DNA from: Gremmenia infestans
Lineage: Eukaryota > Ascomycota > Leotiomycetes > Helotiales > Hamatocanthoscyphaceae
DNA: 64,000 bases
Assembly: GCA_032629725.1 (NCBI GenBank)
Contig: JAFEVB010000036.1
Coordinates: 372,001-436,000 of the forward strand
Direction: 5' to 3'
Shown: positions 1-11,301 of the stretch, one piece after another
Layout: every line of letters begins with the position of its first letter
How positions within the stretch are numbered: position 1 is the first letter of the stretch
Translations under genes and position numbers: made by a program
The notes under the pieces: model-generated
Database searches by the model: none
Seen by the model: only the letters and a program-made list of their open reading frames with translations
What the model was told of the DNA's origin: nothing

Positions 1-1048
1 TGTGGTCGTGATTAGGTGGGCGTTCGGATGACGTTCCAGCGGCGCAAAGCTGACTGAAAAGTAGGAGGGCTAAATGGGATTTCCGGAACAAAGAAAGAAA
101 AGACGAAGCCGTTCGATAGATGGCTATGTGATCAAGGAGGGCTTTGCGTACAGTTGTCGCGCAAAACAACCATGGATGGGGATAGAATGAATGCTCTTTG
201 CGACGTAAAGACAGATCGGTAGGGTAGGGTAGGGTAGGGTAGGGTAGGTCGTTGATGGAGCTCAACCGTTGGACCACTTATTAGGATTTACCTGCCGGTA
301 GGTTCCTTGGCCTGGTGCCTTAATCTTAATCAGCGCACGCGTGCCAAATCGCAGCCCGACCCCGACCCCGACTTTCCGAGAGGCGTTCGCAAACCTCAAC
401 ATCCATCTGCATTCTATTCCAGTACGAGTAATCGTTGGAAACAGTTTGAGGGTGGCAATGCAATATTCGCAATGTCCGTGTCATTGCGGCTCAAGAGAGA
501 TCTCCTTTGGTGACGCGGAAACACAACCTTGTGGTGTCGCAGCTTCAACCCCTGACTTCGATTATCCCCATCACATGATGACTATTTAATTTCCGAGCTT
601 TGTTCCTCATTCCTCATTCCTCATCCTCGTTCCTTGAGAAGTCAAGACTCTGTTGATTGAGTTCGTTGTCTTTTAGATACAGACATATCAATGCAAGGCT
701 TCACGACATAAGTAAGGTAAGAGCTGTGATGACAATAGTTTTATGGTCACGTGGTCTTGGCATTTCGAGTTCAAGTGGACTACAGATTATATTAGAAGGC
801 GCACATATATGTAACGCTGATGCTAATGCTAATTCTCATCTCTCATCAATTAAAACAATATGAAATGCGTTGTAAGTGTTGCGTCCCCTAAATCCTCTCC
901 ATGCAAAAACAATAACAAGAATTGAAGGCATCAAAACACTAGTACAAAAGAAAAGCACCAATCATCATGTCATCAAAAGAAAGGCCGTCCTCCATATTCC
1001 AATCCTCCAGGTTCCCGGGTCGAAGAGTTGAAGCTGTTGCGAAACCTT
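1..1048. other. Intergenic, downstream of laccase
   Basis: I see no credible gene. The stretch holds a short G-rich pentamer array (218-248) and otherwise mixed sequence. A CACGTG hexamer lies at 748-753, but it is downstream of the laccase 3' end, so I give it no role. Confidence 0.5.
218..248 (+). repeat. (AGGGT)n pentanucleotide array
   Basis: Five perfect AGGGT units occupy 221-245, with partial units on both sides. The unit resembles the fungal telomere repeat TTAGGG minus one T, but the array is short and interstitial, so it is best called a microsatellite. Confidence 0.9.
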
Positions 1049-3528
1049 CTACACTCCAGAATCTTCCTGGGGAAAGGCCTGATTAGGTGTATACTTGTTC
1101 CAGGCGCTACAGGTGTCATCAAACGTGTTCGTATCCGTCATCGTGACGGCAATCTCAGATTGCCTCTCCACAAACTGCATGGCAAAGCCTTCAGATGCGT
1201 GCCATGCGATGTGGCAATGCATAAGCCAAGAGCCTGGATTATCCTTCTTGAATGCAATAGCGAGGAAACCATTACCTGGAAGAGACGCGACTGCGAAGAG
1301 CAGAAAGTCAGCAAACGATATAGGGGTTGTGGGACATTCTTCCGAAAGATGGAAGCTTGGGATCTCCTGTAAACTTACCATCACGGCGCGGTGGATTGTC
1401 AAGGTTCCAGGTGACGGTATTAATATCGAAAGTAGCAGTCTCTTGCGCAATAACCCAGAAATCGTGTCCGTGCAAGTGGATTGGATGGGTAATTCTGCAC
1501 GGTTTATTAGATTGCCGCTAAAAAGAGAGGGAGACGTGGGCTACTTACCCGAATCCAGTATCATCTTCGATCACCCAAACTGTCCACACATCACTGGTAG
1601 AGGTCGCCTAGGATCATGTCAGTTTGAAATACATCATCAAAGTGGCTGGGACATTTACAGCGAGAGGCTGGACATTATAGTCCGAGGGCCAGATGGACTC
1701 ATTATTGAAGATTTTGAGAGTCGTTGGATCTGTCCAGTTGAGCTCCAGAGAGCTGCTGTTTAGTGTCCAGCGGAAGTAGTCGGGAACTGCGAAAGAGAGT
1801 TCTTCCTGGTTTACACTAGAGAAGTTTCCAACGTCCATAGAGAGATGGGGAACGAGGCTGGCTGCAGGCTCATCTCCACAGCTGGTGCTCGCGGTTACGG
1901 TGCTGTTGGTTGTTGGGTCTGCGGTGCTGGTGGAATCGTATCTGATGATTCCCGTCATGTTATCTGGATCGGCATTGGTTGAGCATGTCGATACCCATCC
2001 TGCTCGAAGCCAGTAATTTCCGGAGGCAGCTGCAAGTTTACTGGGTCAGCGATGCTTGGTCAAGAAGGATTCGAAGTCTAGAGATGTTGCATCTGAGGAT
2101 TACTAGGATATCAAAAGGAGAAACTTACCACTGGCTTCTACCACGATATCATATCTTTGTCCAATACTGACGAGTAAGCTATCAGTTACAAACGGAACAA
2201 TTGGGACTAAGTCATTTCCCATGACTGTGAAGTTATGGCCGTCAATGGAGAATTGGAAATGACCATCCACAGCAGAGTTGATAATTCTGAAGCGATACTT
2301 TTTTCCGGCTTCGAATGTTGCCTTTGAATAGTGAGTTAGCTTTCTTCTTCCCAAAGTCGGTTATTTGCAAATGACTCAAGACTCCCGGGACGTTCTGCAA
2401 AAACGACCCCCACTACTCTGAAGCTAGGGCGCAATAAAGTATAAACAGAATGTTGGTTATCTTACCTCAAACTTCTTGCCTCCACCGACACAATTGGCGT
2501 CCGTGGAACCAGTACAGTCGAAAGTGTTGGTACCGTTGATGAGACCAGTATCCAAAGTTGGAGGTGCTCCCAGCTTTGCGGAGTCCCACAACTTAGAAGC
2601 CGGAATATGAGACCAGTCTGAAAGGAACAATGCACCAAGGTCCTCGTCATAATCTGAAGTGGCAGGTCCATTGATGATCATGGGTCCAAGTAGACCATCT
2701 CCATATTGGAGACTGAAGTGAGAGTGGTACCATGTGCCTGTAAATTCTCAGAATTAGCATGCATGGTTTATTGAGAAGTGTTTTGGATAGTAGGGGTTTT
2801 TGTAACCCCGAATAAACTCACTTCCATATTGAGTAGCCTGAAATCTGTACGTCAAGGTGTCTCCGGGGGCAATGGGACATTGCGTTACACCTGGAACACC
2901 ATCGTATTCAACTGATTTCAGCTGACGAATTCCATGCCAATGAATGGCAGTGCCGTTGTATTCCAAATTGTTTGTTACGTGGATAACAAGGTTGTCTCCC
3001 CACTGTGTTGAAGTGTTAGTATTTGCTTCTCATAAATCCTTTTGGGGATCATCGAGGTGGGATTCGATTTATGCCAGGAGCTACCTTGCACTTTGTGTGC
3101 AGATCTTAACTTACATCGGCAATGATAGTAGGACCAGGCACAGTGCCGTTGAAAGTCAGAGCGAAACGCGAATACCCGTCAGGGGATACAGTGGTATTCT
3201 CCACTGATAGGTAGTACTATTTTCTAAGTTAGAAGAGCGTTCTCATTGTCCCACATTTTGTGTATTTGTTTTGCAATATATATGAATTGGAGCTAGCAAA
3301 GGGGTTTCATACCTCTCTCGTGACTCCAGTGTTAGGTGTCACCGAGTAGTAGTCCGTATCAACTGAATATTGTCCCCAGCAGTTTCTCGAGGTAGCTGAG
3401 TTCGTGCATGAAGTGTCCTGGCGAGAGACGAGGTCAGAGACGGAAGGAACCACTGATGCTAGAGAATGGCGAGCAGCAAGTGCCGCAAAAAATGTAACGA
3501 GTGTGGTCTTCATGTTGAAGATAGTCAT
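1049..3528 (-). CDS. Secreted laccase (multicopper oxidase)
   Basis: Ascomycete-type laccase, which oxidises phenols with reduction of O2 to water and is expected to be extracellular. Nine exons join in frame: 3528-3313, 3216-3115, 3002-2822, 2737-2466, 2321-2129, 2029-1659, 1607-1549, 1494-1379, 1290-1049, giving 583 residues. A signal peptide follows the start (a second ATG at 3513 is an alternative). Copper-binding signatures are all visible: HWHG, WYHSHF, HPIHLHGHDF and HCHIAWHASEGF. The protein ends in DSGV, the C-terminal plug typical of ascomycete laccases. Exon 5 follows a 144-bp intron whose branch site GCTAAC precedes a CAAAG acceptor; this choice restores the expected ATFEAGKKY stretch. 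All introns have GT donors. Substrate and physiological role (melanin, lignin or detoxification) cannot be read from the sequence. Confidence 0.93.
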
Positions 3529-4166
3529 GGCGATGCCAGGAAGAAGAAGTGTTAATCAAAAGAAGAGTTGCTAAGGTGCTTTGGGGATGTGAGAATATGA
3601 GGGGTTCTTGTCCTATATATAAGAATTTTCAACCCCATCCCACCATCTGATTTTGGAGGTTAGCCATGGTCTTCCTCGGTGCTCATGACCAAGCCGTGCT
3701 TTCTCGTCGTATCTTTTGAAAGCGTTTCGCCGCTTGCAGGCGTCCCGTGTGGGAGCCTTGCAGGTGTATACGCGTTGCCTCGATAGTATTGATGGCCATG
3801 TCGCTGCATCTGAATGGGATTTCACGATGCAAATCGGATATCGCTTCCTCATACTACTTAGGCGCATCCTATGGTGAACTAGAAGCACGGTTAGAGCCGC
3901 AGCTAAGTAAACTCTGTGTGGAGATATATCCTATTTGATCTCATTCGATAGATGAGATCCGTCCTGCATCATGGGGTCCTCAAGTTCTTAACACACGATG
4001 TATTTTCGATATAGGGCAGGGGGGTCTTGACACACGCCTCCTCCTCTACCGAGATTATCATTTCCTAAAGTGGAACGATGCCATGAGGACTGTAAAGGTA
4101 CATACAGTACTATATTGAGTAGCTGCATCTGCATGCACCCTCAAGGCTCAACAGTATTTAGAAACA

Positions 4167-4742
4167 TCAAATTTGGGTCAGCGTAACGCTCAAGCACTCG
4201 AAAGGTTTTGATGTTTGCCAGATGTCCCAAAGCGCAGAGAAAATGGCGTGTAGATGTTTCAAGCCGAGTTTCTTTTGTGGATCCGGCAGTGATTCAAGCT
4301 TTTTGTCGCCTTCCGGTATTCTTAACTGAGTTAAAGATGAGCACTCTGTAAACGAAGAGCAGATTGGGGGGTTCTGCTTGGACTCGAACAAGGTCCATTC
4401 GAGCCGGGATAAGACCTCTTCGTGGATCTCCCGCCGGGTGTAGGGGTTGCCCAGCTGCCCCCCAACTCTAGGAACAGTTAGAGCACGGACAATATGTAGA
4501 TATCGATCATGAGTTCCTCCTACCACACTAATGATGTACGAAGTTAGCAAAGATACGGAGATACCAGCCGCGTCTGAACCAATACGAAGGACCAAGGAAG
4601 TACGAAGTACGGATACGCAGTGCTCGTTGCCTACAAGTCTTTCCTTGCATGGGTGTCCTAGCTGTTTAGAAAAAGACTCCTTGAAGGCACGTGTTATCCT
4701 TGCAAGATATGGTCCTTGAAAGGATCGCAACAAGAGGTGCAT
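4167..4742 (-). CDS. Doubtful ORF, 191 codons
   Basis: An uninterrupted ATG-started frame of 191 codons that I do not recognise. It lacks domain motifs, a signal peptide and neighbouring splice sites. The amino-acid composition is mixed (some charged, helix-like stretches toward the C-terminus). It may be a chance frame or a remnant of a decayed gene; I include it only because of its length. Confidence 0.2.
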   Translation of the reverse strand: MHLLLRSFQGPYLARITRAFKESFSKQLGHPCKERLVGNEHCVSVLRTSLVLRIGSDAAGISVSLLTSYIISVVGGTHDRYLHIVRALTVPRVGGQLGNPYTRREIHEEVLSRLEWTLFESKQNPPICSSFTECSSLTQLRIPEGDKKLESLPDPQKKLGLKHLHAIFSALWDIWQTSKPFECLSVTLTQI

Positions 4743-5557
4743 GCAAACTTCGTGTGGGCAGAAGAGATAAGGTTAAAGTTGTACTTTTGTGCTGCGGAGG
4801 TAAAGTTTAGTACTGTACTTGATTCCTACGACTTTGACTAGATGATTGGTCTATCAAGCTGGCTATGTGAACTCGGGAAGAACGTACAGTACTACTCGTA
4901 TAAGCTCTGAGATGTTTTCCAGAGCGGCGGCCTGATATAACGAAGACTTCACGAAGAGCTTCAAAACATTGAAGTTTATGAAAGCAGGGGGGGCGGCTGT
5001 CGATGGGACTACACGGACCACCAAACCAGGGGTAAGGATGATATGCAGACCGCTTGAACGGATCGGATGTGTGCCTCATTTATCGGACAAGGATGGGTAG
5101 CGAAGCGAAAAGCTGACGACGACAATCCACAAAGGTACGGGACGAAATGAAGGGAACAATCTTGGCAGCGGATGAGCAAGGTCAAAGAGTGCATACCGAA
5201 GTAGGTTAGGTCTAGCTCTAATTATAGGAAAGGAAGGAATCAAATAGTGCGAGCTTACTGTACTCGGATGGAGTACTCGGTGAGATGCATGCAGTAGCTT
5301 GAAATAGGTATGTCTGACAAGTGACAGGTGAGGATACCCATACTTGTACAGTAGTACAAAGGTAGAGGAGGCTCTTAGCAAGGATGGCATTGGTCTCATC
5401 CACCCCACTCCTCCCCCACTCCTCCCCCATTCCACGCCGCTCCCCCCCGGCTCGGTTGCCGGAACGGGAGCTTGGGGAGCTTAGGGCTTAGGCTGGATGT
5501 GTGGGCGCACGGTGACATGAGTGGACGGATTAATTCGAACCGGACCAGGGGCGGAGT

Positions 5558-5586
5558 GGAATGGAACGGAACGGAACGGAACGAAC
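5558..5586 (+). repeat. (GGAAC)n pentanucleotide array
   Basis: Four perfect GGAAC units (5563-5582) follow one GGAAT unit, with a partial unit after. It lies 60 bp before an ATA microsatellite. Confidence 0.85.
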
Positions 5587-5642
5587 AATATCGATAATAA
5601 CATAGATAAAGATATAGAAATAATACGGAGCGTAACAAGAAC

Positions 5643-5676
<34 letters not shown>

Positions 5677-5677
5677 T
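5643..5677 (+). repeat. (AAT)n microsatellite
   Basis: About eleven perfect trinucleotide units. Open frames crossing it are homopolymeric artefacts. Confidence 0.95.
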
Positions 5678-6344
5678 ACGCTTCCGATATTCCGGATTGG
5701 AATTTACAAGCGCTGAAGTCTCCCTGCAATGTACTTCGTAAGCAAAGTGTGGGTGTTGCGTACCTCCATAGCAATCCAATTAAGGGGCCTTGGCGGGGCC
5801 TTGGCGGGGCCAAGCTCCTTACTGTAGCCCACAACATGGGTCTTTGACACTTCAATGATATTCGACAGTAGCAACGCAATGACATGTCGGAGAGCATTCT
5901 TTAATGTGAGACGAAGAATGATATCCGGTCGGTCCCGAGACCCCAGAGAGAGTGAGAGCTTGCTTGAAACCCACTCCTTTCTAGACGTCAGAAGCAGTGC
6001 AACGTGCCATTTGTTTGCTTTCTCTATTGCTGGCTTGGAGGTAAAGCGAGGCAAGTGAATGGCTCATGTGGTCATAAACACAAATCCGGAATGAGGTTTC
6101 GACAAGTACGTACTTGCGAGGTTATTCTTATTCTTTTCGTTTGGTGATAGAGGATGGGATAGTACTGAGTGCTAAGCGACAAATAGAAGCAGCGGCGCCA
6201 ACGCAAATCGATGATGGAATGTCGACCCCGCTCTTTAGACCTCAGCCATGATTCGGCTTCTTCAATCAACCAACCCTCCAAAACCAAATCACGTAGGACG
6301 GATTTTGACAGTTATTACACACCACCAAACACACACATCCCAAA

Positions 6345-7851
6345 ATGCCTCTTCTTGCGCAGAACCCGAAGCGTCGAGTGATCCTAGGTATAATTACCCC
6401 TCACCGAAAAAATCGCTCGAGCCTTCTAATTAGATTGGCCTAAGACTTCACGCCGATTTCCAAGCACGTATCATCATGCTAACCCATCTTGGAAAGGTCT
6501 CATGACATTCGGGGAGGATGAAGCGGCCGGTGCGAGAATTACCTCGTTGGACGAATACAATAAGGCTCTCGACCATCTACAAGTGGCTGGGTACAATGAA
6601 GTTGACACTGCACGGGCTTATATTGGTGGGAAACAGGAAGCCTTCACTCGTAAAGCCCATTGGAAGGAGAGAGGTCTTACTTTGGCGGTATGTTATGATC
6701 TCTGCGCTAAAACCTAAAAGAAGTATGTTAAATCAAGATTGCCTAGACCAAAGTCTATCCAAGCCAACCTGGCACTCACAAACCAGATGTCCTTACTGCT
6801 GAGTTTGAGACAAGCTTGAAAGAGCTGGGCACAGATTGTGTCGATATCTTTTACCTTCATGCTCCTGTGGGTCCTCAAAATCTACCTTCGTGACATCGCT
6901 CTAATGTGTCTCTTAGGATCGCTCAGTTCCCTTTACAGAAACCCTCGAGGCGGTCAACAAGCTTCATAGACAGCGAGTATTCCGCGCTTCATGAGAGAGT
7001 CATAGCTAACTATATCTATAGAGGGAAATTTGTCAAGCTTGGTCTTAGTAATTTCACAGCATTTGAGGTCGCAGAGGTTGTGATGCATTGCAAATACAAC
7101 AACTGGGTTCGACCTACTATCTATCAGGGGATGTACAATGCGATCACCCGCAACATTGAACAAGAACTCATTCCAGCTTGCAAACGCTATGGATTGGATG
7201 TTGTGATCTACAACCCCATCGCAGGGGGTCTGTTCTCAGGCAAATACAAGACCAAGGACATTCCAGAAGAGGGCCGTTTCAGTGAGACTTCGAAGTCTGG
7301 TCAAAATTACCGCCATAGATATTTCAGAGATGGTATGTTTGACGCTTTGGCTATAATTGAGCCAGTCGTTGAGAAGCATGGATTGAGAATGCCTGAGGTG
7401 GCGTTAAGATGGGTGGTGCATCACTCGGCATTGAATATCAAGGACGGCAATGATGGTGTAATTGTCGGGGTCAGGTAAGCAATTTGCGTTGCAGTTTCGA
7501 TTTCTCCTGTCTCGGTGTCGGTGTCGAAATTTCCTACACTTCCCAAACTTTCCTATAGCGAGGAAGTTGTCATAACTTGAATTGCTCATGATTCTTGAGT
7601 ACTTGTGTAACTCTGACTGCCTTTTCAATACATTTGGCCCCGAGATACCACACCAGCTAGCTAATGAGTCCTCTAGCTCGGTAGATCAACTTGACCAGAA
7701 TTTGAAGGATCTTGAAAGCGGCCCTCTGCCCGAGGAAGTTGTAGAAGCATTAGACAAAGCTTGGAGCGTCAGCAAGGGCGATCAACCAAACTACTGGCAT
7801 TTGGCTTTGAAATATACTTATGATACAAGAAAGGCTCTCTTCGGAGTATAA
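6345..7851 (+). CDS. Aldo-keto reductase (AKR7/aflatoxin-aldehyde reductase-like)
   Basis: NADPH-dependent carbonyl reductase of the aldo-keto reductase superfamily, probably cytosolic. Six exons join in frame: 6345-6387, 6497-6687, 6747-6866, 6917-6972, 7022-7474, 7677-7851, giving 345 residues, normal for the family. The catalytic tetrad is visible: Asp and Tyr in EVDTARAY, Lys in TKVYP, His in FYLHAP. GLSNF, YNPIAGGLFSGKY and a C-terminal GVSSVDQL match the cofactor end of the barrel. The fourth intron (6973-7021) starts with GCGAGT rather than GT; only this GC donor keeps LHRQGKFVKLGLSNF in frame, and a GCTAAC branch site sits just before its TAG acceptor. The last intron is long (202 bp). 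Its 3' end lies about 230 bp from a transposon. The natural substrate is unknown. Confidence 0.9.
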
Positions 7852-8079
7852 AGCTCTTAGATGGATGGGTCACCTAGCTGCGGAGCCAATAGCTTAATAC
7901 CTCAAATAACAATTGATTTATCAATGCTTTCTTTTATTTGAATAATGGAAATGAGTTTACCATAATATCTCCAAGAGGTGCGCGACCTCCCGCGAATGAA
8001 AAAACTATCGGAATTAAGGCACCAAAACTCGCTTGTCTATTCCGCCACTTTTTACATCCATACCTAGAGAGCGCCTCTA
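7852..8079. other. Short spacer before transposon
   Basis: AT-rich 3' flank of the reductase gene, ending at the TA target dinucleotide (8078-8079) of the Tc1/mariner element. No gene is seen. Confidence 0.5.
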
Positions 8080-8145
8080 AGGGTACGATAAAACAGGCCC
8101 ATTTTTTGCATGGGCCCCACCCAAAACACTAAAACACCACACCTA
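8080..8145 (+). repeat. Left terminal inverted repeat
   Basis: Pairs with 9404-9469 in inverted orientation. It contains an internal GGCCCATTTTTTGCATGGGCC hairpin-like segment (positions 8097-8117), so each repeat is itself partly palindromic. Confidence 0.93.
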
Positions 8146-9361
8146 ATATTGTGTCATTTGCCCATCTCTACGTCTATAATCATGTAACCTCTTAGTATAA
8201 TATGTATACATATGCTGAATCTTCTTCTGATCCATCTCCTAAAACACTTTTTCAAACCTAGCTAGCCCTGCCCCTGTAGTTGTGACCTGATGCGCGTGGA
8301 AGCTCTTTTTAAGAGGGTGGGCTATTGACTCTAATATAGAGAAGTCTAGCGACTTTCTAGGTAAAGTAAGGAGTGGAAATGCATTATCCTTAGCCTATTT
8401 AGCTGTAGCAGCACTTGTATAAGCAGAATCAGCATCTTGATAAAGCGTTAAGCCTTAGAAAGCTAGATCAGCCTTTAATTAAGGCAAAACATCCCGAATA
8501 TACATATCTGTATTTATTTTGCCCACTTCATTTGACACCTTATATGTAATTATCTTCTGGTAGTTATAGCCTATAGCTATAAAGATGTTAAAGAGCAGAA
8601 GAGTGTCTTCTTCTCGTGCTTTCGCCTTAGTGTCTTTCGTAGTAAGCTTCTTTTTATAAACGTTTTTAGGCGCAATTCGAGCTTCTTTTCCAATTACTCT
8701 CTTTATATAACGCGTAACTTAAGGGCCAATTCCAAAGTGAAACTTGTCACAAAAGGCAACATCAAACTAGTCTTTAGAGTGAGGACGAAGAGCAATAATA
8801 GGCTGTATTCCAGGACGCTAAGGGTGACCAATTCTAAGGTAAATATCAGTGAAATCAATGCGTTTTATGGCCTGGGCTGTAGTAAGCTCATTTTCCTCCT
8901 TACACTTCGCATTTATTATATCCTTATCTGCTCTGCAGGTCCGTTGAATTACTCGTGTAGAAGCAGTAGTATCTACTTCTGCTGCCTTTACAATATCCAA
9001 CTAAGGCGCGCCTCTATTTAGTAGAGGGATATTCGGATCTGCCAAATAATCAGCGATTGCAGCTGACTCTTCTCGAGTGATTTTGCGAGGCCTTCCCCGC
9101 GGATCAGGGCCTGAATCGAAGAGATTATGGAGGGTTCAGACGTGGCGAGAGGCTAATATTCGAGATTGTACGCGTTGAGGGATATGGAAGACCTCTTTAA
9201 TTATCGTTTTGAGTGATTTTGATGCTCTTTTTCTGCGCAAGAAGCTTGAAGCCTAAGACGAGCGATTGGGAGGGCGTTTTTGGATGTGAAAGGTCATTTG
9301 GGTAGAGGAGACCCTTAGGAGGGGTAAATAGACGAGACTGCGGCTTATATGCACGATTCAT
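8143..9361 (-). pseudogene. Tc1/mariner transposase, inactivated
   Basis: Reading the minus strand through its breaks gives the fungal Tc1-type order. First comes an N-terminal helix-turn-helix region with GPDPRGRPRKITREES, then a first catalytic Asp in VAFCDKFHFG, then the IGYNYQKIITYKV block, a second Asp in LYQDADSAYTS and a last acidic residue in FSILESIAHPL. The frame shifts near the N-terminus (around 9200) and is crossed by stops. Two stops are interpretable: GTCTGAACC, where CGA to TGA is likely, and CCTTAGTTGG, where the conserved Trp of GAPWLDI has become TAG. Both are C-to-T or G-to-A changes, as expected of repeat-induced point mutation or methylated-cytosine decay. The end at 8143 lies at the inner edge of the left inverted repeat. 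Confidence 0.9.
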
Positions 9362-9403
9362 AGTAGTAAAATGGGTGTGAAAGTGTATTATTATGTCTAG
9401 AAT

Positions 9404-9469
9404 AAGGCGTGGTGTTTTGGTGTTTTGGGTGGGGCCCATGCAAAAAATGGGCCTGTTTTATCGTACCCT
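9404..9469 (-). repeat. Right terminal inverted repeat
   Basis: Inverted copy of 8080-8145, ending in ACCCT followed by TA. The outside flank GAGAGCGCTC resembles the left outside flank GAGAGCGCCTC, so the insertion site may lie in a small local duplication. Confidence 0.92.
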
Positions 9470-9471
9470 TA

Positions 9472-11301
9472 GAGAGCGCTCCCGCTGTTGCCCCTTTAGT
9501 GGGGTCGTGATGAGTAAGCGAGTACTTTATGTGAGAACTTGGCGGTGGTTGGTTATACAATTCCGACTTCATCTTCGACGCTTTGACATGATTCTGCAAA
9601 GTTAACCCTTTGGCATAGGAACATCATGAACACATCTTCACTGAAGTCTTACTGTTTAGGCCAATTGTATCAACGCGCGCAGAGAAGTTGAGGTTAACCC
9701 TTCATTAGAGGATATTTCTACGGTTTGATACCGACTCGAGTAGCTTTGTCAGAGCACTGCGAAGAAAAGTCGACCCTTCCTGAAGACAAAGCGAAAGCGA
9801 TAGCCCATTTCGAATAAACATCTTCAAAGTGCCCCTCAGACATCGCGTACCACGCGAGCAATGCGTCCACGATGCAACTTATACCCAGCCGCCTCTCGAA
9901 GTACAATTGGGAGTTCCTTATATGAAATCTATACCGCGCATGAGGACCTGTGTCCTGATCCCTTTCGCTCGCGGAGCAGTTCATAAGCTTCAAGAAGACA
10001 TTGCTTTATCTATCAAGGGCGAGGAATCTTTGTGGGATAGCCATTGGCGGCAGAATTGGGACATGGAACCAGTCATCTGGATGGGAACCAAACTGACCGA
10101 TGTAGCTGCCAGTAAGAGGCTGGAGGATTTGAAGAGCTTCTACAACCCAAGCGAGCCTGTGAAGCTTACTTTTTCGGGGCTGACGACGTCGAAGCCTTCT
10201 TCTAGGCCGCACAATCTTTTGAAGGAATTTCCATTCTTGGATGGCACGGTTCGGGAGACCCCTCAGACCTCGACCTAGGCGCGGCATTCGAAAACGGTTC
10301 TCGGGGCGCTGTTTCGTATTTATGAGTGGATACAAAAACCCTTGAATTGTTCACCGACTGTCAAAGGCCTTAGCGTTGCTTCACAACAGGAAGGTGCTGG
10401 GACGATTTTTTCGATTGCAGCATATGTACCTTTAACGATCTTTCCACTAACTTTCTCGCATTCGTGATTACGAGCCGTCGTATCCCCAAAACTGAAATAC
10501 GGAGTGGTTGACAAGGGTATACGTAGACCCCGCATACTGTATCTGTAAATGTTCCGACACTGGGAAATCAGCAGTTGCTCACCAGATGCTCACCCGATGC
10601 TTTACTAGGTTCTTAAGATCGAGCGGTCTGAATTGAGCAGCAATTTCGCATATCAAAGTGCCCCCCTGGTCTCAGTTGTGCAAAGCGACAAAACTTTGAG
10701 GAACGGAAGAGCAGGGACCCTTGTCGAATGCATTCGTCACCACCACCACTTACTTACGGACGTACTGCGTGCTCGGTACGGAGCTAGTCAACAAACTGGC
10801 AACGCCGCGAAAGAGATCAAGGATCCATCAACTTTGTTAAAAACAAGCATATCTGCTCCTGGCCGCGGACTGGAGTGCAAATAGGTATAGCCTCGAGATA
10901 GCATGTGGTCATTGTACAGTACTGTATATTACCGAGTACGCCTCCTCTGACATAATCAGACGACTAGTACACTATATGGCATTATGCATATTGATGAAAC
11001 GTTCGAGTTGAAAGCTTTGCACACGAATGGTATATCCCCACCTTTCAAACAACCTAGTCAGTATTCGAGAGTATCGTCTTCGATGGACTCTTCTAGGTTA
11101 AATTAGGCTGAGAGTTGACATGAACAATGTAAGTCTCACTTCATGTAAATTGGGTAGAATCTCAGCTGTGGGATAAAAACACCCAGAGGACAAATACCAT
11201 GCATGATAGTATCTTCAAAGACATTGTATCTCAAATTCGCTTGCGCTCAATCCCTTGTCACATTTCACCTAGCCAGCCCTCGCCGTTCCTCGGTGACTTG
11301 C
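9472..11301. other. Intergenic; possible decayed coding segment
   Basis: No firm gene. The plus strand is open from 9829 to 10278 without an initial ATG (first in-frame ATG at 9922). Its C-terminal part, with LTFSGLTTS followed by LLKEFPFLDG, faintly recalls 2'-5' RNA ligase-like proteins, but the catalytic HxT motifs are not visible, so I do not assert it. A perfect 12-bp palindrome TACAGTACTGTA is at 10915-10926. Confidence 0.35.

Larger units (their letters stand above)
3529..6344. other. Gene-poor interval with simple repeats
   Basis: The laccase promoter occupies the first few hundred bases. The rest is rich in GTAC-containing near-palindromes (around 4091, 4807, 4887 and 5257) and TACGAAGTAC-like motifs (4534, 4597, 5730). 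It also has C-rich tandem segments at 5400-5450, a GGGGCCTTGGC duplication near 5784-5813 and microsatellites. Apart from one doubtful reading frame at 4167-4742, nothing looks coding. Confidence 0.5.
8080..9469 (-). mobile_element. Tc1/mariner-like DNA transposon, degenerate
   Basis: A 1,390-bp element bounded by terminal inverted repeats beginning AGGGTACGATAAAACAGG and flanked on both sides by TA (8078-8079 and 9470-9471), the target duplication of the Tc1/mariner superfamily. The two repeats match over about 66 bp, with only two mismatches that I see, both transitions. It carries one minus-strand transposase with several stops and at least one frame change, so this copy cannot be autonomous. 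The interior is AT-rich relative to the neighbouring genes. Confidence 0.93.

Noticed and set aside
218..248. Telomere end
   Set aside because: The unit is AGGGT rather than TTAGGG, only five copies, and ordinary genes follow immediately; treated as a microsatellite.
1095..1763. 222-codon plus-strand frame
   Set aside because: Antisense to the laccase copper-binding exons and crosses their introns; no independent support.
9829..10278. Possible 2'-5' RNA ligase-like fragment
   Set aside because: Only a weak C-terminal resemblance; no ATG at its start and no HxT motifs, so not called as a gene.
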